The translations under genes were made by a program, and so were the position numbers. Positions 35,782-44,024 of a stretch of 64,000 bases of DNA are shown here, piece after piece. The stretch's first letter is position 1, and every line of letters begins with the position of its first letter. This DNA is from Agrococcus beijingensis (GTDB taxonomy: Bacteria; Actinomycetota; Actinomycetes; Actinomycetales; Microbacteriaceae), in assembly GCF_030758955.1 (NCBI RefSeq), contig NZ_CP132360.1:748904-812903 (forward strand), read 5' to 3'. A model generated the notes under the pieces. That model was not told the origin of the DNA. It ran no database searches and worked only from the letters and a program-made list of their open reading frames with translations.

Positions 35782-36636
35782 CTACACCGTGAGCGGCTGG
35801 ATCGTGTTGCCGGCGGGCACCGCAGCGGGCTCCTTGACGAAGTCGTCGATGAGCATGAAAACCTGGGCCGGGCGCTCGGAGGTGATGGCGTGCCCGGCAT
35901 CCACTTCGGCTAGGCGCGCGTCCTCGATGCCGCCGAACAGCATGTAGCTGTGCACGATCGGCACCATCTGGTCGGCGGTGGCGCCGATCACCAGCGTGGG
36001 AGCGGTGATCCGCTCGACGTCCGAGGTGATGTCGACGGAACGGTTGATCGCCATCTCGATGTCGACGCCCGCGCGCGATGTGCGGCCCGCGATGAGGTTC
36101 TCCAGGTCCTGGTCTGCACGGCTGCGGAGGAACTGCGCACTGTACGCCGCGAACGTCTCGAACTCCTGCAGCGGACGGCCGCCCTGCTCGAACAGCGCCT
36201 GCCAGACGCTGTTGCGCACGCGCTGCTGCTTGTCAGTGGTGATCCAGCCGGCGATGAGGGTGAGAGTCTCGACCAGGTCCTGTCGGCGGCCCGCGAGCGC
36301 AGCGGTGACGACTGCGCCGAGCGAGTACCCGACGAGGTGGACGGGCTGCTTCGCCGCTCGCGCCTCGATGACCGCGACGACCTGCGCGACGAGCGCGTCG
36401 AGGTCGGTGCCCGGAGAGACGGTGAGGTCGAGGCCGATGACTCGGTGGCGTGCTGCGAGCATCGGGAACACCGTACGGAAGTGCGTCTCCGTGCTGCCGC
36501 CGGTTCCGTGCACGAGGACGATGGGAGTGCGTCCGTCGCCGGGCGCTCCGGTGTCGTGGAACGCGATCTGCGCCTCGCCGAACGGCACCGTGCCCGCGTC
36601 CGAGTCGGGATGAAGCTTCACTGCCCCTTCTTTCAC
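35782..36636 (-). CDS. Alpha/beta hydrolase, probable lactonase/esterase
   Basis: This 284-residue hydrolase has oxyanion motif VLVHGTGGSTETHF, nucleophile elbow VGYSLGA, the Asp in TLVIGATADQMVP and the catalytic His in VDAGHAITSERP. All triad elements are present. It is the first gene of the leftward run, just before the Baeyer-Villiger monooxygenase (28 bp), so hydrolysis of the lactone or ester product is the natural role. It is divergent from the ADH operon, with the candidate operator at 36702-36723 between them. Confidence 0.9.
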   Translation of the reverse strand: MKEGAVKLHPDSDAGTVPFGEAQIAFHDTGAPGDGRTPIVLVHGTGGSTETHFRTVFPMLAARHRVIGLDLTVSPGTDLDALVAQVVAVIEARAAKQPVHLVGYSLGAVVTAALAGRRQDLVETLTLIAGWITTDKQQRVRNSVWQALFEQGGRPLQEFETFAAYSAQFLRSRADQDLENLIAGRTSRAGVDIEMAINRSVDITSDVERITAPTLVIGATADQMVPIVHSYMLFGGIEDARLAEVDAGHAITSERPAQVFMLIDDFVKEPAAVPAGNTIQPLTV

Positions 36637-36701
36637 TCAACTGGTGTCTGTGGAGGGGCCCTCGCTCGGGCGGATCTCCTCATTGAGAGTGCACTTCCAT
36701 T

Positions 36702-36723
36702 CGGAGTACTCTCTCACTATAGG
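36702..36723. promoter_or_regulatory. Candidate TetR operator / divergent promoter
   Basis: CGGAGTAC then TCTCTCACTATAGG forms a 22-base motif that recurs at 40905-40926 with 19 of 22 bases the same. It contains TATAGT on the minus strand (36721-36716), usable as a -10 for the leftward operon, and is flanked by two GAGAG(T/C)GCACT repeats (36685-36695 and 36729-36739). It is a likely binding site for the island's TetR regulator. Confidence 0.6.
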
Positions 36724-36791
36724 CACATGAGAGCGCACTCCGCAATTTGTGCCGACGAACTCTCCTCCACGGAACCCAAAGGAGTAGCCCC

Positions 36792-37919
36792 GTGAAGATC
36801 ACCGCTGCAGTGCTCCGGCGCTCAGGGGCGCCCCGCCCCTACGCCGAGAGCACACCGCTCGACATCGTCGAGCTCGAGCTGGACGGTCCCGGCCCCGGTG
36901 AGGTGCGCATCCGCGTCGAGACGGCCGGACTGTGCCACTCAGATCTCTCGGTGGTCGACGGCAACCGGCCGCGCCCGCTGCCGATGCTGCTGGGCCACGA
37001 GGCCGCGGGCATCGTCGACGAGCTCGGCGAGGGGGTGACCGATCTGGAGGTCGGGCAGCGCGTAGTGACGGTCTTCCTTCCGCGCTGCGAGGAATGCCCC
37101 TCCTGCCTCACCGGGGGCAAGCTCCCGTGCGAGCCGGGCTCGAAGAGCAACACCGAGGGCGTGCTGCCCGCCGGTGGCATCCGCCTCTCGGAGGGCGGCG
37201 CTCCCGTCAACCACCACCTCGGCGTCTCTGGCTTCGCGACCCACGCTGTCGTCGATCGCCGTTCGGTCGTCGCGGTCGGTGCTGACGTGCCGCCCCAGGT
37301 CGCGGCAGTGCTCGGATGCGCGGTGCTCACGGGCGGCGGCGCCGTGAAGAACGCGGGCGCGCTGCAGCCGGGTCAGGACGTGATCGTCGTCGGCCTCGGC
37401 GGTGTCGGCATGGCCGCCGTGCTCACTGCCCTCGCGATCACCGCAGCGTCGGGAGGGCGCGTGATCGGCGTCGACGCGATGCCCGCGAAGCTGGACGCCG
37501 CGCTCGAGATGGGTGCGCACGATGCCGCGACACCTGACGAGGCGGTGGCCCGCGGACTGCGCGCTCCGGTCGTCATCGAGGCCGCCGGGCACCCGAGAGC
37601 GTTCGAGACCGCAGTCGCGCTCACCGCCCCCGGCGGAATCACGGTCACCGCGGGGCTCCCCGCCCCCGACGCCCGCTCGCAGATCGCCCCGCTGACAATC
37701 ACCGCCGAGGCGCGCACGATCATCGGCAGCTACCTCGGCTCGGCTGTGCCGGCGCGCGACATCCCTGAGTACGAGCGGATGTGGCGCGCAGGATCGCTGC
37801 CGGTGGAGAAGCTCACCTCTGCGACCGTGCCGCTGCGCGAGATCAACCACGCGCTGGACGTGCTCGACGAGGGCCGCGCGATCCGACAGATGATCAGCTT
37901 CGAGGGGCTCGAGGCATGA
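36792..37919 (+). CDS. Zinc-dependent alcohol dehydrogenase
   Basis: This 375-residue MDR-family dehydrogenase has catalytic zinc ligands C48 and GHE (H69, E70), structural zinc cysteines C99, C102, C105 and C113, and cofactor loop VVGLGGVGM. It is close in pattern to the aryl/allyl alcohol and mycothiol-dependent groups. It would interconvert an alcohol and an aldehyde or ketone in the pathway. It starts at GTG 36792 with AAAGGAG at 36778-36784. The stop overlaps the next ATG (ATGA), beginning a three-gene operon. Confidence 0.93.
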   Translation: MKITAAVLRRSGAPRPYAESTPLDIVELELDGPGPGEVRIRVETAGLCHSDLSVVDGNRPRPLPMLLGHEAAGIVDELGEGVTDLEVGQRVVTVFLPRCEECPSCLTGGKLPCEPGSKSNTEGVLPAGGIRLSEGGAPVNHHLGVSGFATHAVVDRRSVVAVGADVPPQVAAVLGCAVLTGGGAVKNAGALQPGQDVIVVGLGGVGMAAVLTALAITAASGGRVIGVDAMPAKLDAALEMGAHDAATPDEAVARGLRAPVVIEAAGHPRAFETAVALTAPGGITVTAGLPAPDARSQIAPLTITAEARTIIGSYLGSAVPARDIPEYERMWRAGSLPVEKLTSATVPLREINHALDVLDEGRAIRQMISFEGLEA

Positions 37920-38449
37920 TCCTCGACTTCGGGCAACCGGTCTCCGGGATCGTGCAGTTCGCCTACACTGTGCCGGATGCCGAGGGCGCGGCACGGCGCT
38001 GGACCGAGCTGACCGGCATCGGGCCCTGGTTCTTCCGCGGCCCGTTCACGACGCAGCGGGCGAAGTACCGCGGGGTCGTGGCGCCGAGCAGGCTGCTCGT
38101 GGCTCAGGCCTTCTCGGGCCATTCGATGATCGAGCTGATCGAGCAGCAGGACGACTCCCCCTCCGTCTACCGCGAGCGGGTAGAGGCCTCGGGCTATGGC
38201 TTCCATCACATCGCGCGCGGCACGCAGCGCTTCGACGAGGACTTCGCGATGTACGTGGAGCAGGGCCTCGTCGTCGTCTACGAGAGCGTCCTGCCCACCG
38301 AGGCGCGCCTGGCGTACTTCGACGCCACGGAGGAGCTCGGCGGCATGGTCGAGCTCGTCGAGCTCAACCCCGCACAGGAGGCCGTCTACACGAAGGTCTT
38401 CCGCGCTGCGCAGGGGTGGGATGGCGCCGACGTCTTCCGACGGGCCTGA
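37916..38449 (+). CDS. VOC-family (glyoxalase-like) protein
   Basis: This is a 177-residue protein with the paired beta-alpha-beta-beta-beta fold of the vicinal-oxygen-chelate superfamily. It begins GIVQFAYTVPDAEGAARRW with a conserved metal-type histidine in HSMIELIEQ and a YGFHHIARG strand, and ends in LGGMVELVELNP. The reaction is unknown; such proteins act as isomerases, epimerases or ring-opening dioxygenases. Four-base overlap with the ADH and a 10-bp gap to the ene-reductase place it in the same operon. Confidence 0.85.
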   Translation: MILDFGQPVSGIVQFAYTVPDAEGAARRWTELTGIGPWFFRGPFTTQRAKYRGVVAPSRLLVAQAFSGHSMIELIEQQDDSPSVYRERVEASGYGFHHIARGTQRFDEDFAMYVEQGLVVVYESVLPTEARLAYFDATEELGGMVELVELNPAQEAVYTKVFRAAQGWDGADVFRRA

Positions 38450-38459
38450 GGAGGGCGCG

Positions 38460-39596
38460 ATGCGAACCACCGCGCCCGCGGTCGACGGTGCCGGCCGGAG
38501 CGCGGCGTTGATCGACCGTCCGCTGCGGCTCGCCGCGGGCACGCTCGCGACGAACCGCCTCCAGCTCGCCCCGATGACCAACCGGCTGAGCGCCGTCGGC
38601 GGCGAGATCACGCAGGCCGACATCGACTGGTACCGGGGTCGCGGTGAAGCCGGCTTCAGCACGATCGTCACCGGCGGACTCTCCGTATCGCCCGCGGGCC
38701 AGCTGCACATCGACCAGCCCCGTGCGGACGACGACCGTTTCATGCCCGGCCTCGCACGACTCAGCACCGCGCGGCACCCAGGCACAGTGATGCTCGCCCA
38801 GCTGCTGCACGGCGGGCTGCGCGTGAACGCCTGGGAGGAACGACGTGCCGAGCCGGTCGGCCCCTCGGACGGGGTCGGCGTCCGCGGCCTGGCCAGCGGA
38901 GAGGTCGAGGCGACGCTGGATGACTTCGTCGCTGCGGGCACGCGAGCGGTCTCGGCAGGCTTCGACGGCGTCGAGATCCACGCGGCGCACGGCTACCTCC
39001 CAGCGCAGTTCCTCAGTCGAGAGGAGAACCAGCGCACCGACCGCTGGGGCGGCGACTTCACCGGCAGGGCGCGCTTCACGCTCGAGCTGGTGGCGCGACT
39101 GCGGGCCGCGCTGCCGGCCGACACTGTCGTGCAGCTACGCATCTCCGCCGAGGACATGCGCCAGTCGCGCGGCATCGACCTCGACGAGTCGGCAGCCCTC
39201 GCCAGGCTCGGCGCCGAGGCCGGGGCCGACGTCATCAGCCTCTCGGTGTGGGACATTCATCAGCCAGCCCAGAAGCATCCGCACATCACTCCGACCGAGC
39301 ACGTGAAGGCACACCTCGGCGACGTCGCGCCGCTCGTCGTAGCAGGGAAGATCTGGACGGCGGAGGATGCCGTGCTCGGCTTCGCGCAGGGAGCTGATGC
39401 GCTCGCCGTCGGCCGGGCGGCGATCTTCAATCGGGCGGCGCCCACGATCCTGCGCACGCAGGGCCTGGCGGCGGTGCGCCCTCCGGTGCTCCCGTCGTCA
39501 CTCGTGCACGAAGGGATCGCGCCGCCGTTCCTCGCGCACCTGCTGCGCCGCTGGGGCGGGCTCTTCCTTCCCGAGGATGCCGCCGCGAGCGCCTGA
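38460..39596 (+). CDS. Old Yellow Enzyme-family NADH:flavin oxidoreductase
   Basis: This 378-residue FMN-dependent ene-reductase is predicted to reduce the C=C bond of an enone or dienoyl substrate. It has a TIM barrel with RLQLAPMTNRLSA (FMN strand 1), GFDGVEIHAAHGYLPAQFLS (His-His/Asn substrate-activating pair region) and NQRTDRWGGDFTGRARF. The late phosphate-binding region is VVAGKIWTAEDA, then ADALAVGRAAIF. There is no iron-sulfur domain, so it is a short classical OYE. It is the last gene of the ADH-VOC-OYE operon, ending 6 bp from a convergent gene. Confidence 0.92.
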   Translation: MRTTAPAVDGAGRSAALIDRPLRLAAGTLATNRLQLAPMTNRLSAVGGEITQADIDWYRGRGEAGFSTIVTGGLSVSPAGQLHIDQPRADDDRFMPGLARLSTARHPGTVMLAQLLHGGLRVNAWEERRAEPVGPSDGVGVRGLASGEVEATLDDFVAAGTRAVSAGFDGVEIHAAHGYLPAQFLSREENQRTDRWGGDFTGRARFTLELVARLRAALPADTVVQLRISAEDMRQSRGIDLDESAALARLGAEAGADVISLSVWDIHQPAQKHPHITPTEHVKAHLGDVAPLVVAGKIWTAEDAVLGFAQGADALAVGRAAIFNRAAPTILRTQGLAAVRPPVLPSSLVHEGIAPPFLAHLLRRWGGLFLPEDAAASA

Positions 39597-39602
39597 TCCG
39601 GC

Positions 39603-40853
39603 TCAGCCCGGCTGCACCGACCGAGCCATCTGCTCGATCAGCGCCGCCGCGGTGTCGGGGGCCTCGAGGTGGGGGTAATGGCCGATCCCGGGCATGGTGA
39701 CCACCTGCAGGTCCGGCGCGTTGACGATGCGGCTGGCCGCAGCTTCCACCATCTCGCGCGTCGCCAGCCAGTCCTGATCCCCGTGCACGAGCGTGACCGG
39801 GCAGCCGATGCTCGCCATCAGGTGCCGGGTGTCGGTGCGCGTGTAGGCGGTGAGGTCGCCGCGCTGCGGGGGCGGGCTGAGGGTCAGGATGCTCCACTCG
39901 ATGATCGCGCGGGCCTCCGGAACGGCGCGCTCACCGACGAGGCTCAGCGCCTGATCCATGCTCGAGAACGGCAGCGACACGCGCGGGTGCTCCATCAGCT
40001 GCAGCGCCGTCTCGGAGATGGTCGGGCTGTGGTCGCTGCCCTGGAAGGCGACAGACCCGAGCACGCGCGATGACAACGCGGGCAGCAGCAGCGCTAGGTT
40101 GCCGCCGACCGACGTCCCGGCGACGACGAACCGCTCGTGGCCGACTGCCGTCATAAACTCCAGCAGCCAGCGGGCGATCTCCTCGATATCGCTCAGGCAT
40201 GGTTCAGGGTGCTGCGGCCAACTCTTGCCGTGGCCGGGGAGGTCGGGGGCGTAGAGGCGATGCGAGGCGCCGAGCCGCTCCATGACCGCGTGCCACTGCC
40301 GCCCATCGCGCCCGGCGGTGTGCAGCAAGAGCACCGGCGGCACCTCATCCGCCGCGGGGTTCGCAACTACGGTCGCTTCGTAGTAGGCCTGGACGCCGCG
40401 GACCTCGACGTACCGGCCGGTCACGGTCGAGGTGTCTGCGTGGGCTCCAACGATTGAGCCCACGGGGACTGCGATCGTCGCGCGCGGGGCGAACAGGCGC
40501 GACAGGATCGGCGTCAGCCAGGCCCAGACCACCGGGTCGCCTGCGATGCGGATCGATCCGAGCGCCGCGTTGGTCGACGCCACCCAGCTGCGCTCGCCGG
40601 CGAGCAGCGCCTCCCAAGCCGCTTCGGATCCGGTCGCTGTCAGCTGCGGGAGCGGCTCGGCGCCGGCGTGCTCGCGGAGGAACTCGATGCCGTGGGCGCC
40701 GATCGCGATCACGCCGTGCGCGGCGCCGGCCCCGGTGCCGCTGACGAACGCCACCTCGTGCGACTCGAGATCACGGAGCGCCCGAGCCAGCCCCGCATCG
40801 GCTGCACGCTCACGGATCCGCTCGCGGAACGCGACCAGAACGCTCGATATCAC
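39603..40853 (-). CDS. SCP2-like domain fused to alpha/beta hydrolase
   Basis: This is a 416-residue, two-domain protein. Residues 1 to about 130 resemble a sterol-carrier (SCP2) lipid-binding domain: ATGSEAAWEALLAGERSW followed by SIRIAGDPVVWAWLTPIL. Residues 150-416 are an alpha/beta hydrolase with LLLHTAGRDGRQW, nucleophile elbow AGTSVGGN, Asp in LVHGDQDWLATREM and His in PGIGHYPHLEAPD. The lipid-pocket domain suggests a hydrophobic substrate held next to the active site. It is read towards the OYE gene and away from the TetR gene, with the shared 22-bp motif in its promoter. Confidence 0.8.
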   Translation of the reverse strand: MISSVLVAFRERIRERAADAGLARALRDLESHEVAFVSGTGAGAAHGVIAIGAHGIEFLREHAGAEPLPQLTATGSEAAWEALLAGERSWVASTNAALGSIRIAGDPVVWAWLTPILSRLFAPRATIAVPVGSIVGAHADTSTVTGRYVEVRGVQAYYEATVVANPAADEVPPVLLLHTAGRDGRQWHAVMERLGASHRLYAPDLPGHGKSWPQHPEPCLSDIEEIARWLLEFMTAVGHERFVVAGTSVGGNLALLLPALSSRVLGSVAFQGSDHSPTISETALQLMEHPRVSLPFSSMDQALSLVGERAVPEARAIIEWSILTLSPPPQRGDLTAYTRTDTRHLMASIGCPVTLVHGDQDWLATREMVEAAASRIVNAPDLQVVTMPGIGHYPHLEAPDTAAALIEQMARSVQPG

Positions 40854-40904
40854 GGGACCCCCGATGGCTATGGCTGCCCCGGCACTAGCAAGCAGACTCT
40901 GGAA

Positions 40905-40926
40905 CGGATTACACTCTCACTTTAGG
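40905..40926. promoter_or_regulatory. Candidate TetR operator, second copy
   Basis: CGGATTAC then ACTCTCACTTTAGG matches 36702-36723 at 19 of 22 positions. It lies 52 bp upstream of the SCP2-hydrolase start and 73 bp upstream of the TetR start, inside their divergent promoter region, as expected for a self-regulated TetR repressor. Confidence 0.6.
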
Positions 40927-40998
40927 GCCGATCCGTCGCAGCCGAAATCCTCAGCCGCAACGGCAGTGCTGACTGCCTGCCCAGACTCAGGAAGCGTG

Positions 40999-41712
40999 AT
41001 GACGACTACCCCCACCGCGCCGGACGGCGACGAGCCGCTCGGCCTCCGCGAGCGCAATCGCCAGGAGCGGCTCGCTCGCATCCTCAGCGCAGCAGAGCAG
41101 TTGTTCGCCGAGAGGGGGTTCGACCAGGTCACGACACGCGAGATCGCGCACGCCGCGCGGGTGGGTGAGGCGACGCTATTCCGCTACGTGCCGAACAAGA
41201 GCGATCTGCTGCTGCTCGTCATCGGCAGCAAGCAGGACGTCCTGCTCGATCGGCTCGAGCAGGCCGACGACCGCACCGAGGCGCAGGCTCCCCCGTCGCC
41301 TCCCGCGCAGTGGTTCCTCGATCGGATCACCGAGATCTACCGAGCCCGCATCCACTACTACGTCGCCGATCCGGTGAACGTCGCACAGTATGTGACGGCC
41401 GGGCTGCAGTTCGGCAGCACGCTGGGCCCGAAGAGCACCTTCGCGGGCGACCGTGTCATCGCCCGCGTGCAGAGGATCCTCGCGGCCGGCCAGCAGTCGG
41501 GCGCACTGCGCGACGACGTCGACGCGCTGCTCGTCGCTCGCAACGTCAACGGCACCTACATCCACGAAGTACTGCGCAGCCCGGCCCGCAACCTGACGAT
41601 CTCTGCCACCTGGGATCGTCTCGCGGAGCGCCTCGACGTGATGCTGCGCCCGCTCATCACAGAGCACGGCCGTTTAGGGCCGCAGCCCATTCAGGAGAAG
41701 ATCGAGCAGTGA
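40999..41712 (+). CDS. TetR-family transcriptional regulator
   Basis: This 237-residue repressor has an N-terminal HTH at about 25-70: RILSAAEQLFAERGFDQVTT, then REIAHAARVGEATLFRYVPN. The C-terminal ligand domain has no family-specific signature. It sits at the edge of the catabolic block and is divergent from the SCP2-hydrolase. The candidate operator shared with the 36.7-kb promoter makes it the probable regulator of the whole island, released by the substrate or an early intermediate. Its stop overlaps the start of the next, broken gene (GTGA). Confidence 0.92.
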   Translation: MTTTPTAPDGDEPLGLRERNRQERLARILSAAEQLFAERGFDQVTTREIAHAARVGEATLFRYVPNKSDLLLLVIGSKQDVLLDRLEQADDRTEAQAPPSPPAQWFLDRITEIYRARIHYYVADPVNVAQYVTAGLQFGSTLGPKSTFAGDRVIARVQRILAAGQQSGALRDDVDALLVARNVNGTYIHEVLRSPARNLTISATWDRLAERLDVMLRPLITEHGRLGPQPIQEKIEQ

Positions 41713-42013
41713 AAGCTATGCGGCACCGCATCGCGCTCGTCCCCGGCGACGGCATCGGCAGCGAGGTTTTCTCCCCCGCCACGCCGTGCTCGATGCCGTC
41801 GGCCGCCGCCACGGCATCGCGTTCGACTACGACGAGCTCGACTGGTCGTGCGAGCGCTACGCGGCGACCGGCTCGATGATGCCAGCCGACGGCATCGAGC
41901 GGCTGCGCGGCAGCGGCGCGATCCTGCTCGGCGTCGTCGGCTGGGAGGGCGTGCCGACCACCTGTCGCTGCGGGGGCTGCTCATGCCGATCGGCCGCGAG
42001 TTTGAGCAGTCCG
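41709..42013 (+). pseudogene. Tartrate/isopropylmalate dehydrogenase remnant
   Basis: These are the first ~100 codons of a beta-decarboxylating dehydrogenase. HRIALVPGDGIGSEV is intact. After a shift near 41785 the frame continues as VLDAVGRRHGIAFDYDELDW, then SCERYAATGSMMPADGIERL and ILLGVVGWEGVP, which matches the tartrate dehydrogenase (TTUC) type. A second shift near 41957 precedes DHLSLRGLLMPIGREFEQS. The coding similarity then stops at 42013, where the copied LLM tail begins. It is a truncated, nonfunctional gene once translated together with the TetR gene. Confidence 0.85.
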
Positions 42014-42214
42014 CTGCGGCATCGCGGCCTGCTGCCGGAGGCCGGCGACGAGCCGGTCGGGCTCACGCTGCGCGAGGCGTTCACCGGGGCCGGCCCGCAG
42101 CAGCCGGCTGTCCACAAGGGCGCCGGGTACCGGCGCGAGGCGGCGCTGGCCGAGTAGCCCGTCTGGCCGCGGCGGCGGCTCCTCATCGGCGCTCCGCCGG
42201 TCGAGGGGCCGCCG
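42014..42214 (+). repeat. ~200-bp direct repeat, right copy
   Basis: This is the near-identical second copy of 26109-26308: the last ~48 codons of the LLM monooxygenase, its TAG at 42155-42157 and ~55 bp of flank. It is fused directly to the dehydrogenase remnant, so it marks the right end of the inserted block. The differences include CTGCCG to CAGCCG and AATGGC to AAGGGC. Confidence 0.93.
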
Positions 42215-42227
42215 CGCTGCCGCTGTG

Positions 42228-43103
42228 TCAGCCGCGCGGGTCGTGGCGATGGTCGGCCGCGTAGGCGGCGAAGACCTCGGCGACGTCCTCCCCGGCCCGC
42301 AGGAACTCCCCGCGCAGGGCGGCACCGAGCTGGTCGATCGCCGTGCCGAGCTGGTGCGTGCTCAGCCGCACCGCGAGCTCGGGTCGCCGCAGTGCCGCGT
42401 CGCGGAGCACGAGCACGTAGGGCAGCTGGCGTGCGAGCGAGAGCTCCTGGTTCTGCTCCTGGAAGTAGAAGCCCTCGGCGTGCTGCGCGAAGTCGACCCG
42501 CACGCGGGCGATCTCGAGCGCGAGAGAGTCGAGCGTGCGCGAGAGGGAACCGGCATCGACCTCCGGCACCGCGGCGGCGTAGCCGGCCTCCGCAAGCCCG
42601 TCGATCTGCAGCGCGAGCGCCCGGCGTCGCGACATCGGCGGATACACCTGCGAGAACCAGGCGAGCGCCGTCGTGAGCAGCCCGAAGCCGGTGAGCGCCT
42701 CGATCGGCGAGACGGCACGCACGAACGGGTCGACGGGCGTCATGTCGCCGAGGCCCAGCGTGGTGAGCATCACGAACGAGAAGTAGAGGGCCTCGCCGAT
42801 CGGCGTGTAGTCGTTCGCGTCGATGCCCTGCGAGTAGCTGAAGCCCTTGGGGATGCGCGGCAGGTAGATGAGTGCCCAGCCCACCACCTGGAGCGCGATC
42901 CAGAGCGTGATCACGACGATCATGCCAGTGGCTCCGGCGGCCGAGCCCGCGCGGTGGCCGGTCGCGCGCGACAGCCGCCAGACGATCGCGAGCACCTTGC
43001 GGGTCAGCCTGCCGCGGCCGACGGGGTGGAGGAGCGTGTGGAACATGTCGCGCAGCCCGAGCGCGACGATCAGCGCCCCTGCGACCGTCAGCGCCACATC
43101 CAT
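42228..43103 (-). CDS. Two-helix ion channel with GLGD filter
   Basis: This is a 291-residue Ion_trans_2 (Kcs-like) protein. An N-terminal helix (about 2-18), a second (about 58-80), a pore loop LYFSFVMLTTLGLGDMTPVD near 110-128 and a further helix are followed by a ~130-residue helical cytoplasmic domain. The selectivity filter reads T-L-G-L-G-D instead of T-x-G-Y-G-D. ATG 43103 is preferred to GTG 43106 because of the GGAG six bases ahead. It may be a potassium or non-selective cation channel. Confidence 0.85.
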   Translation of the reverse strand: MDVALTVAGALIVALGLRDMFHTLLHPVGRGRLTRKVLAIVWRLSRATGHRAGSAAGATGMIVVITLWIALQVVGWALIYLPRIPKGFSYSQGIDANDYTPIGEALYFSFVMLTTLGLGDMTPVDPFVRAVSPIEALTGFGLLTTALAWFSQVYPPMSRRRALALQIDGLAEAGYAAAVPEVDAGSLSRTLDSLALEIARVRVDFAQHAEGFYFQEQNQELSLARQLPYVLVLRDAALRRPELAVRLSTHQLGTAIDQLGAALRGEFLRAGEDVAEVFAAYAADHRHDPRG

Positions 43104-43122
43104 CACGGGCTCCGTGCCGGGG

Positions 43123-43314
43123 TCAGCGCGTGAAGTGGTTGCGGATGCGCTCCGCCTGTTCGGGGGTCAGGTGCCACTCGGTGCCGATCTCGTGCCCCTC
43201 GAACGGGCCGCCGCCATCGGTCGGGTTGCGCAGGAAGCCGCGGATCTGCTTGCCCTTGCGGTCCATGCCCAGCTCGCGCGAGAGCTCCACCGGGGTGATC
43301 GTCGACTCGTCCAT
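43123..43314 (-). CDS. Small conserved-looking protein, HTH-like
   Basis: This is a 63-residue soluble protein. ITPVELSRELGMDRKGKQIR resembles a helix-turn-helix, and GTEWHLTPEQAERIRNHF is a recurring ending in short actinobacterial proteins of unknown function. TAGCCT (43326-43321 on this strand) lies six bases before the ATG, consistent with a leaderless transcript. The next gene starts 19 bp downstream in the same direction, so they may share an mRNA. No function is proposed. Confidence 0.65.
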   Translation of the reverse strand: MDESTITPVELSRELGMDRKGKQIRGFLRNPTDGGGPFEGHEIGTEWHLTPEQAERIRNHFTR

Positions 43315-43363
43315 GTCGCGAGGCTACCGGCCGCGGAGTCCGCCGCGCAGCGCGCTGGCGAGC

Positions 43364-43954
43364 TCAGGGCTGCGGGTCGGCACCGGTCTCGTCGCGCGCC
43401 GCCTGCCACACCTCACGGGCCGCGTCGGCGTTCAGCAGTCCGATGGCGACGCCCACGACGATGTCGAGCCAACCGGTCGCGAACCAGAAGGTGAGGATGC
43501 CGACGGCGACGATCGCGAGGTTGGCGATGCTGTCGTTGCGGGCCGAGAGCCAGGCCGCCTTCGTCAGGCTGCCGCTGTGGTGGCGGTGCCGCACGAGCAG
43601 CAGCGCGCAGCTGAGGTTGACGAGGAGCGCGCCGACCGCAGCGAGCGTGAGCGGCACGGGTTCGGGCGGGTAGGGGTCGAGCACCTTGCTGACGGCCATC
43701 CAGATCGTGGCGACCGCCGGCACCAGGATCACGATGGCGAGCACCGAGCCGACCAGCTTGCGGCGCGAGGCCGACCAGCCGATCGCCGCGAAGATCAGCA
43801 GATTGATCAGCGCGTCCTCGAGGAAGTCGACGCTGTCGGCGAAGAGCGACACCGAGCCGATCGCGAGCGCCACCCCGACCTCGACGAAGAAGTAGGCGAG
43901 GTTGAGCAGGGCGACGATCAGCACGACACGACGGAGGCTCTGCATGCGCATCAT
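43364..43954 (-). CDS. Cation diffusion facilitator-like transporter
   Basis: This 196-residue membrane protein has five to six helices. The helix-2 metal motif appears as SLFADSVDFLEDALINLLIF (D...D pair) and the helix-5 motif as LSARNDSIANLAIV (N...D region), matching the CDF family, which exports Zn2+, Co2+ or related ions. A His-rich loop (VRHRHHSG) fits metal binding. The C-terminal cytoplasmic domain is missing, so it is a short CDF. The start is uncertain among ATGs at 43954, 43951 and 43945. Confidence 0.82.
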   Translation of the reverse strand: MMRMQSLRRVVLIVALLNLAYFFVEVGVALAIGSVSLFADSVDFLEDALINLLIFAAIGWSASRRKLVGSVLAIVILVPAVATIWMAVSKVLDPYPPEPVPLTLAAVGALLVNLSCALLLVRHRHHSGSLTKAAWLSARNDSIANLAIVAVGILTFWFATGWLDIVVGVAIGLLNADAAREVWQAARDETGADPQP

Positions 43955-44024
43955 CGTGGCAGGTGGTCGGCCGCGGCGGTGTGCTGCCGAGCGAGGCACC
44001 GGTGCTCGCCGCTATGGTCGGCGC

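Noticed and set aside
41786..42157. Open frame read as one protein from the dehydrogenase remnant into the copied LLM tail
   Set aside because: It joins out-of-frame pieces of two unrelated proteins by chance and lacks a start signal.
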